In this document: piece by piece, positions 7,261-16,427 of the stretch
Layout: every line of letters begins with the position of its first letter
Position numbering within the stretch: position 1 is the stretch's first letter
NCBI GenBank assembly: GCA_016197205.1
Contig: JACPWG010000023.1
Coordinates: 1 to 64,000, forward strand
From: Planctomycetota bacterium
GTDB lineage: Bacteria; Planctomycetota; MHYJ01; WSZJ01; JACPWG01
Length of the DNA: 64,000 nucleotides
Reading direction: 5' to 3'
Notes under the pieces: generated by a model
The model's database searches: none
What the model was told of the DNA's origin: nothing
What the model saw: the letters and a program-made list of their open reading frames with translations, nothing else
Position numbers and translations under genes: made by a program

Positions 7261-9408
7261 ATGACCGGGGCGTCCCCCTCGTTCCGGCGCTTCCCCCTCG
7301 CTTCCGCCCCCGTCCTCCTCGCGCTCCCGCTGGTGGTCACGCTCACACCCGCTCCCCTCCTCCTGGCCGCCGGCACCGCCCGCTGGTCGCTCGAGACCCG
7401 CGACCAGTTCGCGAAAGGCGAACTCGAGAACCTCGTCCTCGACGCCGAGGGGCGGCTGTGCCTCAGCCGGATCGTCGCCTCCACCCGGACGGACGAACTC
7501 TCCATCTGGTCGAGCGCCGAAGACGCCGCGGGCGTGCTCTACTTCGGGAGCGGGAGCGGCGCGATCTATCGGCTCGCCGCCGGAAAACTGGAGAAGGCGC
7601 ACGCCACCGGGGAGTCCCTGGTCACGACCCTCAGCGTCGCGCCCACGGGCGAGCTGTATGTGGGCACGCTCCCCAACGGCAAGATCTTCCGGATCGACCG
7701 CGAGGGGGCCGTGTCGCTCTTCTGCACGCTCCCGGTGCAGCACGTCTGGGCGCTCCTCCCCGAGGACGGAGGCGGGCTGATCGCGGCCACCGGGCCCGGC
7801 GGCAAGCTCTTTCGGATCGACAAGGACGGCAAGTTCCTGATCCTCTTCGACTCCAAGCGCGACAACGTGCTCTCCCTCGTGCGTGGCGCGGAGGGCGCGC
7901 TCCTTTTCGGGACGGCGGGCGCCGGCCTCCTTTACCGCCTGGATGCGAAGGGGAAGCCCTCCATCCTCGCCGATTTCGGGGAGGGGGAGGTCCGTTGCAT
8001 CCGGCGCGCGGCGAACGGTGCCCTCTACTGCGCCGTGAATCCCGGCGTGAAGGTCCCGCCGCAGGACTTCCTGAAGGCGATCACGGACTCGGCGGCCAAG
8101 ACGAAAGCGGGCGGCGGCGAGCCGACCGCCGGCACGAAAGCGGAGGAGGGGGCCAAGCCGGGTAGCGAGTCCGCCTCGCCGAAGTCCGTGGTCTCCGGGA
8201 CGCTCTGGTGCCTTCCCGCCGAGGGCGCCGCGCCCGAAGAGGTCGTAACGCTGCCCGAGAGCTACATCACCGACTTGGCCCTCGAGTCGTCGGGCGACGT
8301 GCTCGTTGCCACGAACAACAGCGGGCGGGTCTTCCGGGTGTCCGCCGACGGCGGGTTTTCGATCCCCTTCGATTTCAAGGAGCATCAGGTACTCACCCTG
8401 CTCGCGGCCGGAGGTCGGCTGAAGGCGGTCGGCACCGGCGACGTCGGCGCCATCCACTTGGTGGACGACGGACTCCCCGCCTCCGGCTCGTACCTGTCGG
8501 AGGTATTCGACGCGAAATTCGTGGCGCGATGGGGGACCCTCTCCTGGCGCGCAACGGGACCCGTGTCCGTGCAGACGCGGAGCGGCAACTCCGCGAAACC
8601 CGACGACACCTGGTCCGAGTGGTCCGCCGCCGAGAGCGCGACGCCGGCGAAGGCGCTGAGCCCCGCGGCCCGGTTCCTCCAATTGCGCGCGACGTGGAAG
8701 GAAGAGCGCGCCGCGAAGCTCGCCGAAATCGGCGTGGCCTACGAAGTGGCGAACCAGCGGCCGAAGGTCCTGGAGCTTGCGGTGGTCGATGCCCAGGAGG
8801 GACAGGCGGGAAACCCGCCGCAGCCCGCGCCCGGGCTCCCGCCGGAGGTGCGTCGACTGCCTGTGAAGCGTCTGAAGTGGAAGGCGGTGGATCCGGACGG
8901 TGACGGCCTGGTCTACTGGCTGACCTACCGGAGCGAGCTGGGCGAGGCCTGGATTCCCCTCAATCCGGACACGCCGGTCCGCGGGAATGAGCTGGTCTGG
9001 AACACGGACTCCGTCCCGGACGGCCGGTACGTCCTTCGCCTCACCGCCAGCGACGAGGAGGCGAACGCGCGGCAACAGGGACGGCGCGGTTTCAAGGACT
9101 CGCTCCCGTTTCTCATCGACAACCGGAAGCCCGAGCTGCGCGACTTGGCGATCAGCCTTGGCGCCCCGCGCAAGCTGACCTGCGTCGCGGTCGACGCCTC
9201 GAGCGCGATCAGCAGGTTCGAACTGCGCGTGGACGACGGCACCTGGACCCGCATCGGCCCGGACGACGGACTCTTCGACGACCTGCGCGAGTCCTTCACG
9301 ACCGACCTGCCCGCGCTCCCCGACGGTCTGCACGTCGCGACCGTGCGCGCCGCCGACGCCGCCGGCAACCTCGCCGTCGCGATGATCGAGTTCCGCGTCG
9401 GAAAGTAG
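7261..9408 (+). CDS. Exported beta-propeller protein
   Basis: A 715-residue protein with a signal peptide (hydrophobic stretch at residues 12-38). From about residue 45 to 420 it carries repeats of the type G(E/R)(L/V)Y(V/F)G(T/S)...G.(I/L)(F/Y)R(I/L)D..G, typical of NHL/SMP-30-like beta-propellers. The C-terminal half has immunoglobulin/fibronectin-like segments (VDPDGDGLVYWLTYRS; DNRKPELRDLAIS). The start at 7261 has GGAGGTCTCCC upstream. It probably acts in the periplasm or at the surface as a binding scaffold. It lies upstream of the nos locus in the same direction, but a 460-bp gap with a palindromic repeat separates them, so a role in N2O reduction is not implied. Confidence 0.75.
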   Translation: MTGASPSFRRFPLASAPVLLALPLVVTLTPAPLLLAAGTARWSLETRDQFAKGELENLVLDAEGRLCLSRIVASTRTDELSIWSSAEDAAGVLYFGSGSGAIYRLAAGKLEKAHATGESLVTTLSVAPTGELYVGTLPNGKIFRIDREGAVSLFCTLPVQHVWALLPEDGGGLIAATGPGGKLFRIDKDGKFLILFDSKRDNVLSLVRGAEGALLFGTAGAGLLYRLDAKGKPSILADFGEGEVRCIRRAANGALYCAVNPGVKVPPQDFLKAITDSAAKTKAGGGEPTAGTKAEEGAKPGSESASPKSVVSGTLWCLPAEGAAPEEVVTLPESYITDLALESSGDVLVATNNSGRVFRVSADGGFSIPFDFKEHQVLTLLAAGGRLKAVGTGDVGAIHLVDDGLPASGSYLSEVFDAKFVARWGTLSWRATGPVSVQTRSGNSAKPDDTWSEWSAAESATPAKALSPAARFLQLRATWKEERAAKLAEIGVAYEVANQRPKVLELAVVDAQEGQAGNPPQPAPGLPPEVRRLPVKRLKWKAVDPDGDGLVYWLTYRSELGEAWIPLNPDTPVRGNELVWNTDSVPDGRYVLRLTASDEEANARQQGRRGFKDSLPFLIDNRKPELRDLAISLGAPRKLTCVAVDASSAISRFELRVDDGTWTRIGPDDGLFDDLRESFTTDLPALPDGLHVATVRAADAAGNLAVAMIEFRVGK

Positions 9409-9447
9409 CGGTCGAGGTCCGCTGCCGTTTGTCCGGCCGTGAGCTTG

Positions 9448-9555
9448 CACCACGGAGACACGGAGGCACGGGGACCTCACGGGACCTCGCGCGAGACTTC
9501 CCTCCTCTCCGTGCGTCCTCCGTGACTCCGTGCCTCCGTGGTGAAGCGATCTTGC
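9448..9555. repeat. CACCACGGAGACACGGAG imperfect inverted repeat (copy 1)
   Basis: CACCACGGAGACACGGAG at 9448-9465 is matched by CTCCGTGCCTCCGTGGTG at 9526-9543 (17 of 18 pair). The interior CTCTCCGTGCGTCCTCCGTG and the tail TGAAGCGATCTTGCCCGCG recur at 55790-55870. The gap 9409-9869 holds no other feature I can support; no FNR/NNR-type TTGAT-N4-ATCAA box is visible before the nos genes. Confidence 0.65.
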
Positions 9556-9869
9556 CCGCGAACGGTCACCTCCCCCCACACTTCGGGCGGATGGTTCCCC
9601 GGGGCTGCGTGATTCTCCCCACTCTTGGCCCTCCCGCCTGTGCTCCACGCGCTCCTCGTTCGCCCGTCCGCCGCTCGCCTGCCCGCGCCCCACGCCCCAA
9701 AACCTCCTGACGCCAAGCCCTCCGCCGGGTCCCGCTCTCGATCCCTGCGAGCGCTCGCGCCGTGGCCCGTGACTTGCAATCCGCCCTCCCGTCACGGTCC
9801 GACGAGGTCTTGCGACGATTCCCCTCCAGCATCCGCCGGGGAGAAGTTTTATTTTCGAGGCGTAAGGGG

Positions 9870-11201
9870 ATGTCGAGGTCCACGGAAAGCACGGTGGGAG
9901 CAGGAAGGGTCGCTCGGTCAGGCTCGCCCTTTCCCCGTGTCGGTCTCCTCGCTCTCGCTCTCGCCCTCCCGCTCGCTTCCCTTCTCCTCGGCTGCGAACG
10001 CGCGAAGGACCCCACGACGGCATCGCGGACTCCCGCTGCCGCGGGGGATTCCATCACGGCGTCGCCCGCCGCGCCGGCCGGAGGAGCGGCCCCGGCCCCG
10101 GCCCCGCAGGCGCACGCCGAGCCCGAGCCGGCCGAGCCTGAGGAAGGCGTTTCCGCGCGCAGGGTCCGCTGGATGGACGTCGAGGTCGCGCCGCCCCCCG
10201 CCCCGATGGAAAAGCTCGCCAAGGCGGGCGTCGGCCTTTACCAGCAGAACTGCCAAGTCTGCCACGGCGCACAGGGCAAGGCGGACGGCCCGGCCGCGGG
10301 CGTCCTCGCGGTGCCCCCGCGGAACTTCACGGCCGGCCAATTCAAGTTCAAGACCTCCATGCCTGGGCAGGCCCCCTTCGACGACGACCTCTACCGCACC
10401 CTCAGCTCCGGCATCCCCGCGGCCGGTATGCCTTCGTTCGGCGACCTCACGGTGTTCGAACGCTGGGCGCTCGTCGCGCACGTGAAGAACCTTTCCCAGG
10501 CCATCCGCGACGACGGGAAGCCGTTCAACTATTTCCAGAAGCGGCCCGCGACCACCCGGATGAAATTGCCCGCCCCGCCGGACGCCGCGAAGGCGCAGCA
10601 CGAGCGTGGCGAGCTGCTGTACCGCAAGGTGGCGGAGTGCATCCAGTGCCACGGCGAAAAAGGCCTCGGCGACGGCCGCTCGGCGAAGGACCTCAAGGAC
10701 GCCCTCAAGAACCCCATCAAGCCCGCCGACCTCACGCGGGGCGAAGTCACGTTCAAGACCGGCTCGAGGCCCGAGGACATCTTTCGGGTCCTCACGACGG
10801 GCATGGCCGGGACCCCGATGCCTTCCTACGAGGACTCCCTGGAAGAGGAGGATCGATGGGAGCTGGCGTTCTACGTCACGAGCCTCTATCGCCCCATCGA
10901 TCCGGGGGAGAAGACCTACCTGCGCGTCGGCTGTACGAGCTGCCATACGATCGGCAAGGGGAAGCTGATCGGGCCGGACCTGGCCGGTGTGACGAAGCGA
11001 CGCGATCGCGAATGGCTGCGCAAGTGGCTCGCGGATCCGCCGTCGATGCTGGCCACCGACGAAACGGCGCGCAAGCTCCTGGAGGAGTTCCTCACGCCGA
11101 TGCCCAGCTACGGGCTCACGCCCCGGGAGGTCGACCTGCTCCTGGGCTACCTGGAAACGTTGCCGCCCGCGCCGGAGACGGCGGGCTCGGTCTCCAAATG
11201 A
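9870..11201 (+). CDS. Triheme c-type cytochrome lipoprotein of the nos locus
   Basis: A 443-residue lipoprotein with a hydrophobic signal ending in LLLGC (C42), then an Ala/Pro linker. Three CxxCH heme sites follow: CQVCH (C128), CIQCH (C257) and CTSCH (C355), each with a downstream Met in a typical class I setting such as GMPSFGDL and GTPMPSYED. It is a membrane-anchored electron carrier, and its place 29 bp upstream of nosZ makes it the best candidate donor for N2O reductase. Clade II nos clusters often carry c-type cytochromes (nosC1/C2) instead of nosR. The start is uncertain; ATG 9870 gives a clean signal peptide, while an upstream ATG at 9762 would add 36 residues without signal character. 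Confidence 0.85.
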   Translation: MSRSTESTVGAGRVARSGSPFPRVGLLALALALPLASLLLGCERAKDPTTASRTPAAAGDSITASPAAPAGGAAPAPAPQAHAEPEPAEPEEGVSARRVRWMDVEVAPPPAPMEKLAKAGVGLYQQNCQVCHGAQGKADGPAAGVLAVPPRNFTAGQFKFKTSMPGQAPFDDDLYRTLSSGIPAAGMPSFGDLTVFERWALVAHVKNLSQAIRDDGKPFNYFQKRPATTRMKLPAPPDAAKAQHERGELLYRKVAECIQCHGEKGLGDGRSAKDLKDALKNPIKPADLTRGEVTFKTGSRPEDIFRVLTTGMAGTPMPSYEDSLEEEDRWELAFYVTSLYRPIDPGEKTYLRVGCTSCHTIGKGKLIGPDLAGVTKRRDREWLRKWLADPPSMLATDETARKLLEEFLTPMPSYGLTPREVDLLLGYLETLPPAPETAGSVSK

Positions 11202-11230
11202 CACGGTGTCAACATACGGAGGGATCACCC

Positions 11231-13279
11231 GTGAAAGGAAACTGGCTTACCTGGCTGGTCTGGGGGGCGCTGGGCGTCCTCGTGCTGGTCCTCGCCTTCG
11301 CCCCGCGGGCGTCGCAGGCACCCGGAGGCGGCGCGCCCGGGGCGCCGGCCGTCGCCGCGGCCACGGGACAGGCCGGCGCGATCATCCAGAACCGCGGCCT
11401 CTCCCCCGAGGAGGTCGAAGCGGCGCTCCGGACCTATCCACGACCCGGCAAGTTTGACGACGAGTTCTTCGCCTTCCTGTCCGGCGGCCACGCCGGGAAC
11501 GTCCTCGTCGTCGGCCTCCCGTCCATGCGCATTCTCAAGACCATCCCCGTCTACTCGGCCGACAGTTGGCAGGGGTGGCAGACGGGCTCGGACGAGTCGA
11601 AGGAGATCGTGCAGGAAGGGTACTTCTTCAAGGACCTCCCGCTCACCTGGGGCGACCTGCACCATCCCAAGCTCTCCGTCACGGACGGCGAGTATGACGG
11701 GAAGTGGCTCCTGGCCGCGGACAAGGCCGGTGGCCGCCTGGCGGTCGTGGACCTGCGGGACTTCAAGACGAAACAGATCGTGAAGACGCCGAACACGGCG
11801 AGCGACCACGGCAACTTCTTCACCCCCAACAGCGAGTACTTCGTCACCAGCACCTTCTTTCCCGCCCCCCAGCCCTACGGGACCTATGAGCCGCTCGACA
11901 AGTACGAAGAGAAGTACCGGGGCATGATCACGTTCCACGCGTTCGACGCGACGGCCGGGCGGATCCGGCTCGAAGACTCTTGGCAGATCGAGCTGCCCCC
12001 CTACTTCCAGGACCTGATCTCCGCGGGAAAAAAAGACAGCGTGGGCTGGATGTTCACGAACTCGCTCAACACCGAAATGGCGACGGGCGGGACGCTCGAG
12101 GGGAAGCCGGCGATGGAGATCGGCGCCTCGAAGAACGAAATGGACTTCGTCCACGTCCTCAATTGGAAGAAGGCCGAGGAACTGGTCAAGGCGGGCAAGA
12201 CCGAGCTGATCGGCGGGACCCGCGTGCTCCGGCTCGCGACCGCGGCCGCCGAGGGCGTGCTCTACTTCATCCCGGTCTCGAAGTCACCGCACGGCGTGGA
12301 CGTCACCCCGGACGGCAAGTACATCTGCTGCTCCGGCAAGCTCGACCCGCACGTCACGGTCTACTCGTTCGAAAAGATCCAGAAGGCGATCGCTTCGAAG
12401 GACTTCGAGAAGACCGATAAGTTCGGCGTCCCCATCCTCAAGTACGACTCCTGCCGCGAGGCCTACGTGGAGCTGGGCCTCGGGCCGCTGCACACGGAGT
12501 TCGACGGTCAAGGCTACGGCTACACAAGCCTCTTCCTGGACAGCGCGATCGCCAAGTGGTCGCTCGGCGGGCAGCGTACAAAGCCCGGGGAGGAGCCGTG
12601 GAAGCTCCAGGACAAGCTCTCCGTCCACTACAACATCGGCCATCTCTCGGCGCCGGGGAGCGACACGGTCAGGCCCTACGGGAAGTACCTGCTCTCCCTC
12701 AACAAGTGGTCGGTGGACCGCTACCCGGCCCTCGGCCCGCTCCACCCGCAGAACCTCGAACTCGTGGACATCAGCGGGGACAAGATGAAGATCCTCTACG
12801 AGCTGCCGATCGGCATGGCCGAGCCGCACGCGGCGAGCATCATCCCCGCCGAAAAGATCAAGGCCTGGAAGACCTACCCCGAGGTCGGCTTCGATCCGCG
12901 CACGATGAAGAAGTCCCCGTTCGGGATCAACATCGGGCAGGAGCGTGTCGTGCGCGAGGACGAGCACCTCGTGCGGGTCTTCATGACCCAGGTCCGGAGC
13001 CAGTTCCGGCCCGACATCCTGCGCTTGAAGGAAGGGGATCACGTGATCCTGCACGTCACCAACGTCGAGCGGGCGCGGGACGCGACCCACGGGCTGGCGC
13101 TGCACGGGCACAACGTGAACCTCTCGATTGACCCAGGCCAGACCGTCACGGTCGAGTTCGACGTCAAGCACCAGGGCGTGTACCCGTGGTACTGCACGGA
13201 ATTCTGCTCCGCGCTCCACATGGAAATGACCGGCTGGATGCTGGTGGAGCCGAAAGAAAAGGAGGTCGGACTGAAGTAG
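11231..13279 (+). CDS. nosZ: Nitrous oxide reductase, clade II (Sec-type)
   Basis: A 682-residue multicopper enzyme reducing N2O to N2 outside the cytoplasmic membrane. A GTG start follows GGAGGGATCACCC; no ATG fits. The N-terminus is a plain hydrophobic Sec signal/anchor (LTWLVWGALGVLVLVLAFAP) without the twin-arginine motif of clade I. GDLHHPKLSVTDGEYDG is the clade II form of the CuZ His motif. The C-terminal cupredoxin domain has the complete CuA site: H620 in THGLALHGHNV, then C655, C659, H663 and M666 in WYCTEFCSALHMEM. Length is normal for the clade. It lies between the triheme cytochrome and a NosB-like gene. All key ligands examined are present, so it is probably functional. Confidence 0.96.
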   Translation: MKGNWLTWLVWGALGVLVLVLAFAPRASQAPGGGAPGAPAVAAATGQAGAIIQNRGLSPEEVEAALRTYPRPGKFDDEFFAFLSGGHAGNVLVVGLPSMRILKTIPVYSADSWQGWQTGSDESKEIVQEGYFFKDLPLTWGDLHHPKLSVTDGEYDGKWLLAADKAGGRLAVVDLRDFKTKQIVKTPNTASDHGNFFTPNSEYFVTSTFFPAPQPYGTYEPLDKYEEKYRGMITFHAFDATAGRIRLEDSWQIELPPYFQDLISAGKKDSVGWMFTNSLNTEMATGGTLEGKPAMEIGASKNEMDFVHVLNWKKAEELVKAGKTELIGGTRVLRLATAAAEGVLYFIPVSKSPHGVDVTPDGKYICCSGKLDPHVTVYSFEKIQKAIASKDFEKTDKFGVPILKYDSCREAYVELGLGPLHTEFDGQGYGYTSLFLDSAIAKWSLGGQRTKPGEEPWKLQDKLSVHYNIGHLSAPGSDTVRPYGKYLLSLNKWSVDRYPALGPLHPQNLELVDISGDKMKILYELPIGMAEPHAASIIPAEKIKAWKTYPEVGFDPRTMKKSPFGINIGQERVVREDEHLVRVFMTQVRSQFRPDILRLKEGDHVILHVTNVERARDATHGLALHGHNVNLSIDPGQTVTVEFDVKHQGVYPWYCTEFCSALHMEMTGWMLVEPKEKEVGLK

Positions 13280-13320
13280 CCCGCCCCCGCGCTCCGCGAG
13301 CGCGCACTCCAGTCGCCGGA

Positions 13321-13348
13321 GCCGGGGCGCACAGGCGTGCGCCCCGGC
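13321..13348 (+). other. Strong hairpin between nosZ and the NosB-like gene
   Basis: A perfect 12-bp stem (13321-13332 with 13337-13348) closes a 4-nt loop, preceded by a smaller hairpin near 13292. There is no T-tract, so it is probably not a Rho-independent terminator. It could cap nosZ mRNA or reduce read-through to the accessory genes. Confidence 0.55.
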
Positions 13349-13404
13349 ATCGGGCCCGGTCACCGCGACAGCCCTCGACGAACGCACGGCGGAGGAGCAC
13401 CCCG

Positions 13405-14061
13405 ATGCTACAAACGACGAACCCGGAGGTCCACGCGCGCTCCAAGGGGCTCGCCCGCCATCGGTGGCTCCTCCGCCCCGCCGTGCGCATCGGTTTCGCG
13501 CTCTTCGCCGTCGGTCTCTTCGCGGCCAGTTACGCGTGCCCCGTATGGGTGACCCGCTTCGTCGCCCCCCAGTATCCGTATGGCCTGCACCTGGAGGTCT
13601 ATCTGGACGGCGTCACCGGGGACACGGGCGAAGTGGACCTCCTGAACCACTACGTCGGCATGCGGCCGATGGAGCGGATGGCCACCTTCGAACGAAGCAT
13701 CGCCCTGGGTTCGCTGGTCTTCGTCTGCGCGCTCGGCGTGCTCGCGGCCGGCTTCCAGAAGAGCTTCTGGCAAGTCCTCCTCGTCCTGCCCCTCGTCCTT
13801 TTCCCTATGGGCATGCTCCTCGACCTCTACGCCTGGCTCTGGTACGCGGGCCATTCCCTCGATCCCCACTCGGCCCTGAACATGACCGTCCGCCCCTTCA
13901 CGCCCATCCTGATCGGCGACCAGCGGGTGGCGAATTTCGACGTCTCCTCCACCCTTGGCCTGGGCACGTACCTCCAGGTCGCCGGCGCCCTGCTCCTCTG
14001 GAGCGCGGCGATGGTCGGACGCCGATTGAGGAGAATTGAGAATGGAGAATTGGAGATTTGA
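13405..14061 (+). CDS. NosB-like integral membrane protein
   Basis: A 218-residue protein with about four transmembrane segments (near residues 28-50, 105-122, 128-150 and 185-205). The loop after the first holds ACPVWVTRFVAPQYPYGLHLEVY. It sits directly after nosZ and before nosD, which is the position of nosB in clade II clusters such as that of Wolinella. The name rests on position and topology, not on motifs. GGAGGAGC precedes the ATG. The last ten or so codons (RRIENGELEI) and the stop are formed by the AT-rich TTGAGAATTGAGAAT tract, so the native C-terminus may have been replaced. Confidence 0.7.
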   Translation: MLQTTNPEVHARSKGLARHRWLLRPAVRIGFALFAVGLFAASYACPVWVTRFVAPQYPYGLHLEVYLDGVTGDTGEVDLLNHYVGMRPMERMATFERSIALGSLVFVCALGVLAAGFQKSFWQVLLVLPLVLFPMGMLLDLYAWLWYAGHSLDPHSALNMTVRPFTPILIGDQRVANFDVSSTLGLGTYLQVAGALLLWSAAMVGRRLRRIENGELEI

Positions 14062-14214
14062 GAATTGCTGATTGCGAACGACACCGTTTCGCAGGGAGTG
14101 CGCCTCCGCCGTTTGCCATGCAATTTGCAATTTGAAATTTTGCAATTTGAATTTTGAAATGGCGTCCTACGCATTGCGCCTTCGTCGTCCTCCTCTCGCT
14201 CGAGACTCCCTCCC

Positions 14215-15555
14215 ATGACTGCTCTCCTCCCTCTCGTCCCTCTTCTCGCCTTCTCCGCCGCCGCGCTCCAGTCCCTCCTCGACGCCGCCCCGCCCGGCTC
14301 CGTCGTCGTCCCGCCTCCGGGCGTCTACGAGGGCCGCATCGTCCTCACGAAGCCGCTGACGATCAACGGGCGCGGCGTCGTCACGATCGACGGCCGCGGT
14401 TCGGGCACGCTCGTGTCGGTGACCGGCGTCGCTGTCACGCTCCGCGGCGTGGTCCTCCGCGGCTCCGGCGACGACTTCACCGGCGAGGACTCCGCGGTCA
14501 AACTCGAGAACGCGGACGGCTGCGTGCTCGAGGACTGCACGATCGAAGACGCTCTCTTCGGGCTGTACATCGCGCACTCTTCGCATTGTTCCTTCCGTCG
14601 GCTTTCGATCCGCGGGAAGGCCCTCCCCATCCCTCGCCGCGGTGACGGGGTCCGGCTCTGGTACTCCGACGACACCACGCTCGAAGACGTGTCGATGTCG
14701 GACTCGCGGGATTTCATCATTTGGTTCGCCCACCGCACGCTGGTCCGCAACTGTCGCGTCGCACGCAGCCGCTACGGCCTGCATTACATGTACTGCGAGG
14801 ACAACCGGTTCGAGGGAAACGTCTTCGTCGACAATCAGGTCGGCGGCACCATCATGTACAGCCGCAGGATCTCCCTCACCGGCAATCGGTTCGAGCGGAG
14901 CCGCGGACCGAGCGCGTACGGCCTGCTTCTCAAGGACGCGGACGACATCGTGGCCGACGGCAACGAGTTCGTGGACAACACCCGCGGGATCTACTTCGAC
15001 AACAGCCCGCAGTCGGAGGAGGCCTCCTGTCTCATCGCGCGCAATCTCTTCGCTCTCAATGACGCGGGCGTCTCGATCCTCCCGGACACGAGGCGCGTGC
15101 GCTTCGAGGGAAACTCCTTTGTGGACAATGTGACGCAGGCGGAGCTGCTCGGCCACGGGGACTCGTCCAAAAACACGTGGGAGGGCAACTACTGGAGCGG
15201 GCACGTCGCGTACGACGAGGACGGGGACGGCGTGAGCGACCTTCCTTACGTGCCGGAGAGCCTGTACGAGGACCTCGTGGGTCGGCATCCGGAGCTGGCC
15301 CTCCTCCGGCAAGGTCCGTCCGTCGCCGCGCTGGAGATGGCGGGCAGGCTCTTCCCTCTGGTGCGCGGCGAACGGACCCTCGAGGACGCACGGCCCGCGA
15401 TGCGCCCGACCGTGCGGCCGTTGCCGAGGCGCGGCGCCGAGGAGCGCTCGGCCGCGGTCACCGGGGTGTGCACGATGCTCCTGCGTGGCTGCGCCGTAGC
15501 GCTGGTCGCCATTCCGCTTTTCGTCGCCGCATGGTCGAGGAGGTATTTCCGATGA
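14215..15555 (+). CDS. nosD: NosD, periplasmic copper-site maturation protein
   Basis: A 446-residue protein with a short Sec signal, right-handed beta-helix repeats (residues 25-330) of the NosD/CASH type with many N-x-F/F-x-N turns, then a C-terminal transmembrane anchor (ALVAIPLFVAAW). NosD works with the NosFY ABC transporter to assemble the CuZ cluster of NosZ. Typical motifs include GDGVRLWYSDD and NTWEGNYWSGHVAYDEDGDG (the family's GNYW signature). It overlaps nosF by an ATGA, implying translational coupling. The 153-bp gap before it is AT-rich repeat. Signal peptide, repeats and length are normal. Confidence 0.93.
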   Translation: MTALLPLVPLLAFSAAALQSLLDAAPPGSVVVPPPGVYEGRIVLTKPLTINGRGVVTIDGRGSGTLVSVTGVAVTLRGVVLRGSGDDFTGEDSAVKLENADGCVLEDCTIEDALFGLYIAHSSHCSFRRLSIRGKALPIPRRGDGVRLWYSDDTTLEDVSMSDSRDFIIWFAHRTLVRNCRVARSRYGLHYMYCEDNRFEGNVFVDNQVGGTIMYSRRISLTGNRFERSRGPSAYGLLLKDADDIVADGNEFVDNTRGIYFDNSPQSEEASCLIARNLFALNDAGVSILPDTRRVRFEGNSFVDNVTQAELLGHGDSSKNTWEGNYWSGHVAYDEDGDGVSDLPYVPESLYEDLVGRHPELALLRQGPSVAALEMAGRLFPLVRGERTLEDARPAMRPTVRPLPRRGAEERSAAVTGVCTMLLRGCAVALVAIPLFVAAWSRRYFR

Positions 15556-16427
15556 TCCTCCAGGTTACCGAGCTCTCCGCCCGGTTCGGCGGAAAGGTGG
15601 TCCTTCGCGGCGTGTCCTTCGCCGTCCGGCCGGGGGAAACGGTGGCGCTCATGGGCCCGAACGGCGCCGGGAAGACGACCGTCCTGCGCTGCGTGCTGGG
15701 CCTCGTCGGCTACGAGGGCCGGATCGCGGTGGACGGCCTCGACGCCCGTGCGGCGGGCGTGGCGGCGCGACGACGGCTCGGCTACGTGCCGCAGTCGCCC
15801 GCCTTTTATGGCATGACCGCGAGCGAGGTCCTGCACTTCCTCGCCCGGCTGCGCGGCGCGCCTCGACAGAGAGTGGACGCGGCGCTCCGGCGAGTCGGCC
15901 TGGCGGCTGACGCCGACCGGGAAGTCCAGGTCTTCTCCGGCGGCATGAAGCAGCGTCTGTCGCTTGCCGGTGCGCTCCTCGATGATCCGCCGTTGCTGCT
16001 CCTCGACGAGCCGACCGCCAACCTCGACCCCGAGGCGCGCGCGCAGCTTCTGGGGCTGCTCGGGGAGCTGCGAGCCTCGGGGCGGACGCTCGTCCTCTGC
16101 TCCCATCGCGCGGCGGAGGTGCGAGGGCTCGTGGATCGGGTGATCCTGCTGAAGGAGGGGCGTGTCGCTGCCGACGGGACGCCGGATGCGGTGCTTCCGC
16201 CCGAGCGCGTCGCGCTCCGCGTGAAGGCGCACGACGCAGCCGAGAAGTCCAGGCTCGAAGCGGTCCTGCGGCCTCACGGCTCGACTCCCCTGCCGAGCCT
16301 CAACGGTACTTTCGACGCGATGCTCCCGGCCGACCGCGCGGTGGAAGCCCTCGAGCGGCTGCGCGAGGCGGGGGTCGACGGCCGGCGGATCGGGATGCAT
16401 CCCTTGGAAGAAGGAGGTCTGTTGTGA
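15552..16427 (+). CDS. nosF: NosF, ABC transporter ATPase for nitrous oxide reductase maturation
   Basis: A 291-residue cytoplasmic ATPase. Walker A is GPNGAGKTT (residues 34-42), the Q-loop VPQSPAFYG, the signature FSGGMKQR, Walker B LLLLDEPTANLD, and the switch His is in CSHR. The start ATG overlaps the nosD stop as ATGA and has GAGGAGG eight bases upstream. It overlaps nosY by GTGA. With NosY and NosD it supplies a sulfur species or copper-site precursor to NosZ; which one is still debated for the family. Confidence 0.94.
   Translation: MILQVTELSARFGGKVVLRGVSFAVRPGETVALMGPNGAGKTTVLRCVLGLVGYEGRIAVDGLDARAAGVAARRRLGYVPQSPAFYGMTASEVLHFLARLRGAPRQRVDAALRRVGLAADADREVQVFSGGMKQRLSLAGALLDDPPLLLLDEPTANLDPEARAQLLGLLGELRASGRTLVLCSHRAAEVRGLVDRVILLKEGRVAADGTPDAVLPPERVALRVKAHDAAEKSRLEAVLRPHGSTPLPSLNGTFDAMLPADRAVEALERLREAGVDGRRIGMHPLEEGGLL

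Noticed and set aside
9409..9869. FNR/NNR box before the nos genes
   Set aside because: I looked for TTGAT-N4-ATCAA and close variants and saw none; regulation of the operon cannot be read from the sequence.
7240..10023. 927-codon minus-strand open frame antisense to the beta-propeller gene
   Set aside because: Low-complexity shadow of third-position GC; runs through a palindromic repeat and has no domain.
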